From assembly GCA_021229015.1 (NCBI GenBank), contig CM037795.1, forward strand, positions 10,904,035 to 10,968,034: a stretch of DNA of 64,000 nt, given 5' to 3'. The stretch's first letter is position 1. Every line of letters begins with the position of its first letter. Made by a program: the position numbers and the translations under genes. The notes below the pieces were generated by a model that saw only the letters and a program-made list of their open reading frames with translations, did not search any database and was not told the origin of the DNA. Source of the DNA: Solen grandis (taxonomy: Eukaryota > Mollusca > Bivalvia > Adapedonta > Solenidae). This document shows positions 11,762-21,762 of this stretch, in pieces.

Positions 11762-13393
11762 AGGAATACGCTGATTACAACTAGGTTTCAATTGAAAGAT
11801 ATTGATGTAAATAAACCAATTAAATTTCATTTCATTGAATCAATCGTAATAAGAAAGAAATTGTAAGTAAAAGACGTCTATTTAAACCAATTTGCTCCGC
11901 GATATTTTTTATTTCTATAATACATCTTTGTCATTTTTACCGTGAAATGCTTGCAACTGCGGTTATTGAAAAGTTGTGTGGTGTTAAACTGATTTGATAA
12001 GAAATCACTGGCAAGCCTTTGTAACAGAATAAGCGGAATATAAAATCGCACCTCAGGGCCATAAAACACGGTCATAAAACGAAGCGTGTGACCGAGTCAC
12101 CATGTCAACAGACAATTGATGTGCACGTTTTACTGAAACGGACATGTAGAGTATAATCATCACCACAAACATACTAAATGCATTATATAAATATGAAAGA
12201 AAAGTGTTGAATCCACGTTTTATATTATAATAATCTATATTATGCTATTTTACGGAAAAAGACTGTTTAAATAAATATATATAAGTAAAAGTATCGTATC
12301 GCAATGAGCTCATGTTAGTGTGATATACAGAAAGTAGTTAGCATAATTTACATTATTTTGCTAAATTGCGAGCAATTAGGTGTGTTAATCATAATTACAA
12401 CACGGTGTCCCTTTGATTCGTCTCTATAGTATTTCACAGTTACCGTCATTGCAATTAGATTTCTACTTACATGATACCGCCCCTTTTATATATTTATATG
12501 TTTGATTAAAAAACTGTTTAAAAATTGTTGATAATTGTTGTAATGATTTGCGCAATTAAAATAGCGATGTTTGTGAGAATGTGCATAAATGATTGCGTGA
12601 CAAGGGGTATTGACTTTAGTTATGGTTCGATCACTATAGCAGGAAGTTTAATAAAGTTTTTGAGATATTTCTTAAAATGGAGTGTATAGTTCCTTACGAC
12701 TTTGAGTCCGAATATACTGAGGAAGAGCTGCAACTGCTTCAAGTCAATGACGTACGGGAGGAGGAATATTTATGTGCTGAGGACTTTTGTCTGTGTGATA
12801 ACTGTGTTATGATGCCATCCAATATGGAAAATGTATGTTGCAAATCGAGTGACTTGGTTGTTGGAAATTTAGATGAACTTACGTGCATTACGGACCATAC
12901 GGACTTTCACACCTTAGTTCTGAATGATTCTGTTTTAGAAGTTGCATTCATTACCATTCTGGCATACAAAGGTCATAGGACGAGGGCTCCAGACTCTCTC
13001 ACTCACGAGTAAGAAAACAATAAAATGATCATAGTTTAATCTTTTAATAATATATTTTCATCATATTCAAATAATAAACATTTTTCAAACAAAATTTTTT
13101 GGGGGGGTAAAATTTCTCCACAACACACGTAATTCCCTTCTATATTTCAATGTATATACGCAACCGGAAGTGTGTCTGTGACGTCACGATTGTTGTAAAA
13201 AAAGTCTCGCGAGACCACGAGACGTAAACAATGTCTGCGCCCATGTCTCGGATCAAATTGGTGTAAATAGACGTCTTTAACTTGCAATTTCTTTCTTATT
13301 ACGATTGATTCAATGAAATGAGTAATTAAATTGGTTTATTTACATCAATATCTTTCAATAAAAACCTAGTTGTTATCAGCCGAGCGTATTCCT
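11762..13393. mobile_element. 1.63-kb TTAA-flanked transposon with ~130-bp inverted ends
   Basis: The left arm (11762 to about 11890) is repeated inverted at about 13266-13393. Termini read AGGAATACGCT on both sides, and TTAA lies immediately outside (11758-11761 and 13394-13397). The left arm has lost about 7 bp (CGGCTGA) relative to the right arm. TTAA target sites with purine-starting termini fit the Kolobok superfamily, and piggyBac is the alternative. No transposase is visible; the only sizeable ORF is the cysteine-rich P2X7-tail-like protein at 12677-13012. The right subterminal part holds TGACGTCA and TCTCGCGAGA motifs near 13180-13215. Confidence 0.85.
12677..13012 (+). CDS. P2X7 intracellular-domain-like (P2RX7_C) short protein carried by a transposon
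   Basis: 111 aa, from an ATG preceded by an A-rich context to a TAA with AATAAA a few bases later. An acidic N-terminus (PYDFESEYTEEEL, residues 6-18) precedes a cysteine-dense module: C38-x-C40-x2-C43, then MPSNMENVCC (C54, C55), then C70-I-T-D-H. It ends in a VLNDSVLEVAF helix. The order and spacing match the first half of the C-terminal ballast domain of the P2X7 receptor (CxCxxC ... CC ... CIT ... VL..VL). In P2X7 the second half (the 'RYxAYR' region and a final Cys) follows; here it is replaced by an unrelated tail ITILAYKGHRTRAP, so the domain is truncated. It lacks the receptor's membrane segments. As it sits inside a TIR element, it is probably element-borne cargo or an accessory protein and could bind zinc; its function is unknown. 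Confidence 0.6.
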   Translation: MECIVPYDFESEYTEEELQLLQVNDVREEEYLCAEDFCLCDNCVMMPSNMENVCCKSSDLVVGNLDELTCITDHTDFHTLVLNDSVLEVAFITILAYKGHRTRAPDSLTHE

Positions 13394-13397
13394 TTAA

Positions 13398-14300
13398 CGA
13401 CTATCGCTCGATTACTGTTCATAGGGTCATGAATATGCAAAATGATTTCTATGAGATAATGGGTTAAGAACTTAAGATTATTTTTCATCACTGTAACATT
13501 GATATTTTATTTCAGAAGGCCTCGTGTACGGAAGTTTTACTAACAGTGTTTCTGAGTTAACTTCTTTTATTATTATTATTATTATTATTAATTGGCTTGA
13601 GTAATAAGTAGGTTATGCAACTTTTTTTTTCATTTCCGGCCAAAAACGCCTTGTTTATGTGTATCTTTTGACGGCAATCCAGAGAAGCAAAATTACTGAT
13701 ATAAATTCAAAGCAAATAATTTAAACCATAAACCTGTAACAATATTGATAGAATTCTCTTTTTTTATTATCATTTTATCTCATCTATATAAAAAGGACAC
13801 ATAACAGCTATATCTAACAGAAAGACTATTTTCTGTGCAAGTGCTTCGGAACCTGATTCCGTAACATGGTAAACTAAGATGTTTGGATAATATATATAAA
13901 AAAATTGACTGAATGTTAAATGTTAAGGGTAGATCTTGTTGTAATTGTAATGGCTATAGAACGACCAATCTAATACAAGCCATTTTGATGGCGTTCTTGT
14001 CAGAAAACCCGAGTGTCAACTCACGTGGGTGAAAGATCACAACGACTTAAAACTTTCGACCCCGCAGGCTCCTTGTTGTTGTTGTAGTAGTAGTAATAGT
14101 AGTAGTAGTAGTAGTAGTATGTAACTGAAAGCAACCACTCGGCCAAGGATGCCCCCTATCTTATGCTGAAACTCGTTTGGACTCCATTGTAAGTCAAATA
14201 TATCAATCATGTTTTATACAAAATATATAGATAACGCACAGTTTATTACTATAGAACGTAATTCACGTCATCACAGTATGTACATATACTGTAGAAATCC
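13398..14300. other. Non-coding, microsatellites
   Basis: (TTA)n around 13568-13592 and (GTT)n/(AGT)n around 14075-14120. No gene is recognised. Confidence 0.55.
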
Positions 14301-14876
14301 TCACATTCAAAGAGTGATATAGAAAAAAAAACTTGTAACACAAAACCTAATCGAGCAAAAACAAAAACTAAATGACATCAGTGAATACAGTGATGAGAAA
14401 ATAAGCGAAAACATATCAAGATCAAGCGTAATGCATTTTGAACAGATTGATGATAATAAAATAAAATACTTGTCAAATTTAGAAAATAAGAACTCAGAAA
14501 AAAAAAACAATATACAAACTTAAAGTTAAGAACAAATACGTATCTGGGATAAAGAATCTTTTTGAAGAGAAAGCTAAATATTACGAAAAAAATATATGCA
14601 AGAAATGATAATTTAGATGATAATTAAACTACAAAGTTTATTTCTAAACAACCCAATAAAAATACGAAATGAAACCGAAAAACAAGGTATTCTTACAAAC
14701 TATGGATGAGAAGTGGCTCTTAAGGAGATGAAAACAACAAAATCCGAGGCGCAGACAGTTTACAAAATATTTTGGCAAGACCTAAACAATTAACTGAACC
14801 TTTAATTTTTTCTCCTAATACAGTCAATATAACAATATTTTAATACAAGGCATACTTTTGTTAATACCAAAAGCAA
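14300..14876 (+). pseudogene. Decayed LINE (L1/Tx1-like) ORF2 remnant
   Basis: On the plus strand, frames broken by stops and shifts still read pieces typical of the region before and at the start of a LINE reverse transcriptase. These are a Glu/Lys/Asn-rich coiled linker (14330-14520), a KIFWQDLNN-like segment near 14765 ('FYKxFWxDL' in L1-type elements), and LLLIPKANKDLEDLSNW then PIKLLNIDYQI around 14853-14945. The last part matches the RT fingers motif 'LIPKxxKDxxxLxNWRPIxLLNxDYKI'. The Arg codon of NWRP is a stop (TGA) here. The rest of the RT domain is absent; in its place is the tandem array at 14877. Confidence 0.65.
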
Positions 14877-15446
14877 ACAAAGATCTTGAAGACCTATCTA
14901 ACTGGTGACCAATAAAACTACTTAATATTGACTACCAAATATAAAATGAAACAAAGATCCTGAAGACCTATCTTACTGGTGACCAATAAAACTACTTAAT
15001 ATTGACTACCAAATATAAAATGAAACAAAGATCCTGAAGACCTATCTTACTGGTGACCAATAAAACTACTTAATATTGACAGATCCTGAAGACCTATCTT
15101 ACTGGTGACTAATAAAACTACTTAATATTGACTACCAAATATAAAATGAAACAAAGATCCTGAAGACCTATCTTACTGGTGACTAATAAAACTACTTAAT
15201 ATTGACTACCAAATATAAAATGAAACAAAGATCCTGAAGACCTATCTTACTGGTGACCAATAAAACTACTTAATATTGACTACCAAATATAAAATGAAAC
15301 AAAGATCCTGAAGACCTATCTTACTGGTGACCAATAAAACTACTTAATATTGACTACCAATTATAAAATGAAACAAAGATCCTGAAGACCTATCTTACTG
15401 GTGACTAATAAAACTACTTAATATTGACTACCAAATATAAAATGAA
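14877..15446 (+). repeat. 74-bp tandem array made from a reverse-transcriptase segment, about 8 copies
   Basis: Unit starts fall at 14877, 14951 and 15025 and continue to about 15446. One copy around 15060-15085 lacks part of the unit, and single-base variants (accaat/actaat) are shared between some copies. The first unit is part of the LINE remnant's RT fingers motif. Later copies match each other better (ATCCTGAAG, TATCTTACTGG) than the first (ATCTTGAAG, TATCTAACTGG), so one variant spread by later duplication. As 74 is not a multiple of three, the array cannot be a reading frame. Confidence 0.85.
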
Positions 15447-15451
15447 ATATA

Positions 15452-16860
15452 AAAGCGCTGCTGAAGAGGACCGCAAACCGAGCACGTGCGACCATCCGCC
15501 TAAATGAGACGGTGAATTTAGATCTTGACGTATGTTATTAATAATTTATCGCTTATTAATATTGATCATCTTCAAAAAAAAAATATAACAAAGTATTAAT
15601 TTCTAAATATCTCTAAAATGAAGAAAAACATAAGAAACGCGATAATTATACGCGGTATAAGACTTTTTTTATTTTCAACGCAACTGTAAAGTGCTTTCTT
15701 TCTTAACGTTTATATGAATAAACGTTTACTACAGGTCGATTCCAGCTTTATCAACAGTGACGCATTTGTGATCGGGGACATCTGAGCAGACGGCCAGCGT
15801 CACATCTTATTCGCCGTCGCTACTGCGGGACGCTAAGAGACAGTTCATGGACGGAACATTTAAGACAAGAAATTATTAATAATTAAAAAATCAACAACAT
15901 TGTTTAGTGTAATTAATTGATTTATTACATAAACAAAAACCGTCGATGATCCGTACATTAGAATAAAAATATCTGCCAAAAAAAAAAAGATGAAACTAAT
16001 TAGTTATAAGCTGAATTACTAGTATTTTATTAGCACATATCAATTGACACTGCTGCCTGTCCATTTATAAATCGTCGGTGAGGCGTTCATGAATAGGAGG
16101 AATGTTCATCTGATGTCCATCCATGCCTTCATCGACAAGGACGGTCGACGTAAGCAGATGCCGCTGTTCTTCAGTCTCGTAGAAGAACTACAGAGTATTA
16201 TGTCATGGTAACTTGTACTGAATATATATAAATCTTTTCATGTTCATTTTGGAAACTGGGCGATACTTATGATGATACTTTAAATTAATATTAATAGTTC
16301 GAAGTTTTCGAATAGTGTCGAATGTATTTTTATTTAAGTCAACGTTTATTTTCAGGTCATACGCGCTCTAAAAGAGAAGTTAGTTGACATTGGAAGGGTT
16401 TATGATGGACTACGAACCAGGTAAGATAGAATATTATTTAGCACTTTATTATTTATTTTTATTAATCAACATTCTCACTAATTAAATGTATTTATGTAAA
16501 CTCCGATTTCGTAAGTTCAATTAGATCTGTATTTATGTATGGATTCTCCGATTTTATGAATGTAACTTCTCATTTTTTTTTACATTTTCATAAAATATGC
16601 ATGCAACGTATTTGATTTTATTTCAGCTGAGTGGAATGCAGTGCGCCTTTCACTGGTCCCAGGCCCTGTAGAGACGTATCCAGGTGCTGGGACACACAGA
16701 GACCTACATAATGCGGACACCGGCAGGGATCCTGCTGAGGATGTTGTTGGCCCTACAGTTCCTCCCGGCAGTACATATCCGACCGTCGTTGAAGGCGACG
16801 ACTCCTGCGACCAGGGACCTCGTAGACTATGACAACAGCATACAACACGGAGAACAGAAC
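15452..16860 (+). pseudogene. MULE (Mutator-like) transposase pseudogene, split into exon-like pieces
   Basis: Five plus-strand blocks follow MULE transposase order. 15452-15528 reads KRTANRARATIRLNET. 15796-15864 reads LLRDAKRQFMDGTFK, with the first catalytic-domain DGTFK motif. 16096-16200 reads RRNVHLMSIHAFID then GRRKQMPLFF. 16356-16421 reads VIRALKEKL. 16625-16860 reads LSGMQCAFHWSQAL, LLALQFLPAVHI and TTPATRDLVDY, matching 'GCxFHWxQAxxRKIQ ... LMALPFLP ... TTPxLRDLVxY'. Splice-like junctions separate the later blocks (TTTTCAG|GTCATACG, ACCAG|GTAAGA, ATTTCAG|CTGAG). The expected Trp after FHWSQAL is TAG, and the segment with the second catalytic Asp (DxE region) is missing, so it cannot encode a working enzyme. 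Confidence 0.75.
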
Positions 16861-17371
16861 ATCTGCAGGGCCTTTTTTTTATCATTTTCGTAAATTTACA
16901 TTTTTGATAGTTTCGATAGTCTAAATATTTGCAAAAAATAGTTAAAATCATTAAATTTAAATAATTTTTTTAAAGTTACAACATTTAATACAAGTAACGT
17001 CCTCATTTGTCATATGGTTGATTAATTAATTTTATTAACATTTATTTAAGCAATTCATTTTTTTATCAGAAATATTAAGATTTTCCATCATTTTCATGAT
17101 TTTTGATCTATTGATATACCGTATAATACACTAAAACTAGGGATGGCAACGGATATTCGAATATTCGAATATTCGGTAACGTTTAGAATATTCGAATCCT
17201 AAATTAGGATTCGAATATTCTAATAAAAAAAATAAAAGTTAGATAAATTTAAAAAAAATATAAAATTAACGTTTTTAATTTCGCCTCTCATATTATGTTT
17301 CGTATGCCAGCGTTAACCGTGAAAGTGTCAACCAATTAACACTGTAGGGGCCCTGTGGATATTATCATGGT

Positions 17372-17770
17372 GACAGTTTGCAGCGATTACGCAATTTTTA
17401 ATCGGGATGGCTAATTGGACGATTGTTTGCATTGGTTAGGTATATTGTATATTCCTACTAGTACTAATTAAAATCGCCGGGACAATTAAGTGGCAGGCCA
17501 GAGCCAGGGCATGATAAGGGTTGTCAAGGTAAATCGTTACTTTTCGGTCGCTCATTGGTCAATTGATTAAACTGGGTGTGTCAAAGTGGCATTTGGCCGC
17601 GAATATGGAAGGGGTCGAAAAGATGACAGTTTGCAGCGAGTATGCAAACCTTGAATCGGGATTGCTAATTGGACGATTGTTTATTTAGGTGTATATACCA
17701 GATGTCTACTAGCACTAATCTAAAACGGCGGGACAATTAAGTGGCAGGGCCAGGGCCTGGCAAGGGTTGT
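17372..17770. repeat. Diverged ~250-bp duplication inside the hAT element
   Basis: The run GACAGTTTGCAGCGA ... GCTAATTGGACGATTGTTT ... GGGACAATTAAGTGGCAG starts at about 17371 and again at about 17625. A third partial echo (GCAATTTTTATTG) lies near 17776. It lies between the left TIR and the ORF, where promoter and transposase-binding sequence would be expected. Confidence 0.7.
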
Positions 17771-17947
17771 CGATTATGCAATTTTTATTGTGATCGTCAA
17801 TACCGCATCATTTGATTGGTTTGTTTTTTTTTCTTCCCAATTCTGCTGTGATAAATAATGTATATATTTAGCTAAACACTAGAACAATCTTATGTAGTCT
17901 TAGGACAACAGCCATACGTTCACGTATCATAATCAGCAGCTTCAAAA

Positions 17948-18262
17948 ATGCCACCTACTGTAGCATCCGATGTATGGAAGTTTTTCCAACGGTCAGAAGA
18001 TCGAAAGACTGCTAGGTGTACGCTGTGTGAAGGGACGTTCACCTACTCAGGGACGACAACCAACTTGAGAAATCATCTTAGAAACAAACACCCTTCAGCA
18101 CTCAACCATGATAATGAGTCTAAGAAACAAATCCCATCTGAAAGAATCTTCTCCAAAACAGGAATTCTGATCAATAAGTTGCGAAACAGACTATCCCCAG
18201 ATCTTGTTGACAAAATCATCTTCATCAACAAAAACGCTGCATTCTGTAATGCGGACGAATAA
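17948..18262 (+). CDS. BED finger joined to hAT dimerisation tail (deletion-derived transposase fragment)
   Basis: 104 aa from ATG to TAA. Residues 6-48 form a BED-type zinc finger: aromatic W10/F12/F13, then C24-x2-C27, then H43-x4-H48 within the signature NLRNHLRNKH. After a short linker (residues 49-64), residues 65-97 (ERIFSKTGILINKLRNRLSP ... IIFINKN) match the extreme C-terminus of hAT transposases, where the dimerisation (hATC) domain ends 'FSxxGxLxxxxRNRLxPxxVxxLxFLxxN'. The ~500 residues with the RNase H-like catalytic core are deleted, yet the two ends join in frame. The product could bind element ends without cutting and so act as a repressor, or it may be inert. It is not a host ZBED gene, because it sits inside perfect hAT termini. 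Confidence 0.8.
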   Translation: MPPTVASDVWKFFQRSEDRKTARCTLCEGTFTYSGTTTNLRNHLRNKHPSALNHDNESKKQIPSERIFSKTGILINKLRNRLSPDLVDKIIFINKNAAFCNADE

Positions 18263-18396
18263 AGTGCAATAGATATCAGCGATTGTATGTGTGCTATTTA
18301 TGATTTGATATTATGTTTGTCTTTTATTTTCTAAATCTTTAGATAACTATAGGAATAAATAAATAAAAAAAAAAAACGATATACTCTTTCTTTTTT

Positions 18397-18433
<37 letters not shown>

Positions 18434-18440
18434 GAGAGAC
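18397..18440. repeat. (GA)n microsatellite
   Basis: About 15 uninterrupted GA units followed by imperfect AGAGAC units, inside the hAT element. It creates spurious Arg/Glu and Leu/Ser frames. Confidence 0.95.
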
Positions 18441-18756
18441 ATAGACAGACACACAGACACGATTTAAAATTAAAGCAAACACTCATTGAAATTATAATAC
18501 AACATGCATGCACACACACAAACGCACGTTCGCATTTTTTTTATTATCTATTTCTAAAAGGTAAACTTATGACCGTGTGAATTTCATAGGCACCGTAACT
18601 GCTTACGCTTAGTCATACTAAAAAGCAATATTAAAGGTAAATAAACTATGAGTATTTAATTACGGAAATTGATTAGAATATTCGAATATTCGCTCGTAAC
18701 CTCATCCGAATATTCGAATACCAAAATCGGTATTCGTTGCCATCCCTAACTAAAAC

Positions 18757-19837
18757 TTATGAATTCAAATTATTTTTATTCTGTATCACAAGTTTTGGTC
18801 GTTTTTTTCTAAATTCAAAACATTAACTGTGTCGCCGTCGGGTCCCAAGCCCTGAGTGAGAAAGCAGAAGGGGTGTTTTGATTTGTAACTATTACCACTA
18901 AATTCTCAATTTTGATAATAATTTAATTTGTTGATATTTTTATATTAATAATCAGTAATAAATTATTAAATATTCACGCCAAAAATAATAAGGCCTTTAT
19001 GGCCTGGACCTTTCTGGACCAGGCCGTTCCGGTCTTGGGCCTTTTCGGTATATGGCCTTTCTGGTTTCGAGCCTTTCTGACCCAAATTCCTTAATGATAC
19101 AGATCAGTAACTCCGCCTAAAAAGTATACGGCATGTATTTTGACCTAATTTTTTAACTAAGCAAATGAAGGCAGTGGAAAAAACAGCTGTTTCATTGATT
19201 GATATAAATTATTTCAGGATAATCCATCTTCAAATGGGAGTTTATGGTGGTTTATCTTTCTACATGGTGTCACTTTGCAGATTTAATCTTCCTACTTAGA
19301 CATGAAAACTGCAAAACTTTCGGCTCCCGGGCACCTTCGTCGATTATCGGAGAAGGTCCCCCGGAGCTTTTCCGAACATCGGGAGCCATCCCCGATGAAT
19401 CAAGCCTTTTTTCGGGGACATTCCTAGAAGCTTTGTGACCATAGTCGAAATATCAAAAGCGTTCAACGGAACATCCCAAAGCTTCTCATGGGACAGCTCC
19501 GTCTATATGACTCAAACATCGAGAGTAATCGGGAGAAAATGGGTTTATTTCCGCATCGCTGATGAATTAACCCCTCTACATATTTACAGCTTACGTTTTC
19601 TAATTTTCTTTCCACAGAACATTTAAAACTGTTATAATGTCTTTATGTAGAAGGGTAGCAGGAGGGTAAAACTCTTGCGTGGCCTTCCAAAGCACGTAGT
19701 ACTGGTCCAATCCAGGAACTTTCAATAGTGATCAGTGTAAGTTGTCAGAACTTATATTTAAAATACTGGTTACCTTTATATAGATGTAATATTACATGTA
19801 AACACTTAATTATTTTTAATAGAAATATTGTTTGTTT
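18757..19837. other. Non-coding; GC-richer island at 19300-19520
   Basis: The part 19315-19520 is less AT-rich than its surroundings and open on the plus strand for about 60 codons twice. It shows no domain and resembles decayed element sequence. A SINE-like 3' fragment (TACTGGTCCAATCCAGGAAC) lies near 19700. Confidence 0.4.
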
Positions 19838-19965
19838 ATTTGTTGGGGTTTACGTCATTTGGAGACGATATCTACTTGAGACAGATATAGTGTTGCTACA
19901 CTGCAGTATCACGCCGTAGACATGTGGCATGATACCACACTCAGTTACAAGGGAGCTTAACAGTA
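19838..19965 (-). mobile_element. SINE family A fragment, minus orientation
   Basis: Shares GTCATTTGGAGACGATATC, GAGACAGATATAGTGTTG and GACATGTGGCATGATACC with the copies at 4325-4620 and 49421-49710. The head is missing. Confidence 0.7.
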
Positions 19966-20244
19966 CCATTTTTCACGACTTTGGTTATGTGGCGGACGGA
20001 TAGAAATATAGCAAACAGTATTTAATTCGTTGTGAAACAGAGTAAATAAATATAGTGCGTCCGTTATATAGTTGCCAAGCTCATTAAAATCAGATTCAGT
20101 ATGCTAACTGGATCTGACCACATTGCATACAGGGTCATCTCAAATTGACCTTTGTATAAGCCAATTAAATCGGCGGCTACAGAATCGTTCGATATATCAG
20201 GTGTAAGTTACCGCTTCAATCTCACAATAGGGAAGAAAGATGTA

Positions 20245-20305
20245 TAAGCGGCCGGGTAGCTCATTTAAAAGGCCCTGGGTTCGAGTCCCGGTGAAGCTGC
20301 ACATT
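20245..20305 (+). mobile_element. tRNA-like fragment (SINE head)
   Basis: GGGTAGCTCA (A-box part) is followed after a shortened middle by GGGTTCGAGTCCCGG (perfect B box and T arm). The D and anticodon arms are too short for a working tRNA, so this is a SINE head or tRNA pseudogene. Confidence 0.55.
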
Positions 20306-20937
20306 TTCTTACCCTGTGACAAATGTTTTACCGAAGTCAGAAACGCGCTATTTAATTAGTTTAAAATCGAGCACTTGTTTATGCATACAAATTACTTAAA
20401 ATGTCAATATTACGTGACACCTAATGCGATGTTGTCACATCCTAATGGCGGATTTGTAGAGGAGCGCAAATTAGAATATGCTTTTAATAAGATTGTATAG
20501 TTGCTTTCCTAATCAACGTTAATTGAAATGAGTTAAAATAAATAAGTAGAGATATGGCTTTGTGTTCTCAAAAAGAAAGTCAATTAAGTATGATTTTCAG
20601 ACTCAAACAATACCAATTAATTTCAATAAGTGGGCTCTGAACTTCTAAAGTATATAAAGTTGATGTGACCGATACAGATAACATGATCAACAGTCGATCT
20701 ACTCTTATTTTTTCAGGATTACAAGACTTCTCCAGTGTTTATAGATGTATTCAAACTGACTTACAAATTATCCAATTGCTACACTGAGATTATAAGTAGT
20801 CGATGGTTGACCTGGTTTACACAAAATAGAAGTTTTATTTTTTATTGTGATACTGTTTGCGAGCTTGGGACCTGGCCATGAATGGAAGAGGCGGGGCTTT
20901 AACTGTCACTGCTGAAAACTTGAACGGTGCATACATG

Positions 20938-21490
20938 TAACCTTTACCCTTTACTTCATGAATATTCATGTACAAATTCATGACTTTAGGAGTATCAACT
21001 GACTAAACATTGAATGGTATATGAAACAAGTAACTGGTGTTCCACGCAACACATGAATCCCCAACCGGTGAGGTGCATAATTTTTCCATACAATAGCAAC
21101 CAGAATCTTTTTCCAAGAAAAAAAAACAAAACAAAAAAAAAACTGACATGCAGAATCTCCATACTACCATCTATTCATATAACAATTTTCAAAATATTAT
21201 CTTAAACAGTTTTTAAGGGATCCAGATTTCTGGAAATCCGGATGGACAGATGGACAGACAGTCGGAGGTCAAACTTTTAGTCCCCTCAGGTGTAAACACT
21301 GGTAGGGGACTAATAATGGATTTTTATTTTCTGTGCAGACTGTGTAGAATCTGAGCTTCAGTATGGTATGAGCAAACAGAAGAGACCCTGGTTAGACAGC
21401 TCCTGAAAGGAGCTGTTAAGGAGCTCTCTGATCTGGGTTTGCTCTGTTTGCCAATGTGTCAAAATGAGTCCAAAATGAGATATAGTGTTT
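20938..21490. mobile_element. Rearranged pieces of TTAA MITE family 2
   Basis: The start (20945-21030, TTTACTTCATGAATATTCATG) and the end (21335-21485: GTGCAGACTGTGTAGAATCT, GAGACCCTGG, CAAAATGAGTCC) match the two halves of the family-2 elements at 23661 and 34420. About 300 bp of unrelated sequence lies between them, including a hairpin-like GACAGATGGACAGACAGTCG patch. Confidence 0.5.
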
Positions 21491-21762
21491 AAATATGACA
21501 GTGTCTCCATCATTCAAGTTACTTGAACAAGAAAAATCAACAAAATAAATTTTATTTTATATCATTTCTATAACAATCTTCATATTGGTAAGCATAAACA
21601 TATGACAGAAAAATCAAATGGAATCAATATTAAGAAGCTACATGTACATCTGTACAAAATAGAACAGTTTAAAAGAGGGCATGCAGATTTAACAAAAGAT
21701 ATAAGAGTAAAAGAGATATTAATATATCAGAAAATGGGTGCATACTTTCATAAGGCCTTCTA

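Larger units (their letters stand above)
17138..18748 (+). mobile_element. Internally deleted hAT transposon, 1.61 kb, intact ends
   Basis: Terminal inverted repeats are TAGGGATGGCAACG on both sides (14 bp perfect). They are followed inward by clusters of the palindromic subterminal motif GAATATTCGAAT (several copies at 17150-17220 and 18675-18720). A perfect 8-bp target duplication ACTAAAAC flanks it (17130-17137 and 18749-18756), the hAT hallmark. The interior has one short ORF (17948-18262) that fuses the beginning and end of a ZBED-type transposase, a duplicated 5' segment and a GA microsatellite. The perfect duplication and clean ends suggest a fairly recent insertion by a transposase supplied in trans. 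Confidence 0.92.

Noticed and set aside
16580..16951. 123-codon minus-strand frame
   Set aside because: It is the shadow of the MULE FHWSQAL/LPAVHI block, whose plus-strand translation shows clear family similarity.
18331..18580. Arg/Glu-rich and Leu/Ser-rich frames
   Set aside because: They arise from the GA microsatellite in the hAT element.
20245..20305. Functional tRNA gene
   Set aside because: Only ~55 nt separate the ends; the D and anticodon arms are deleted.
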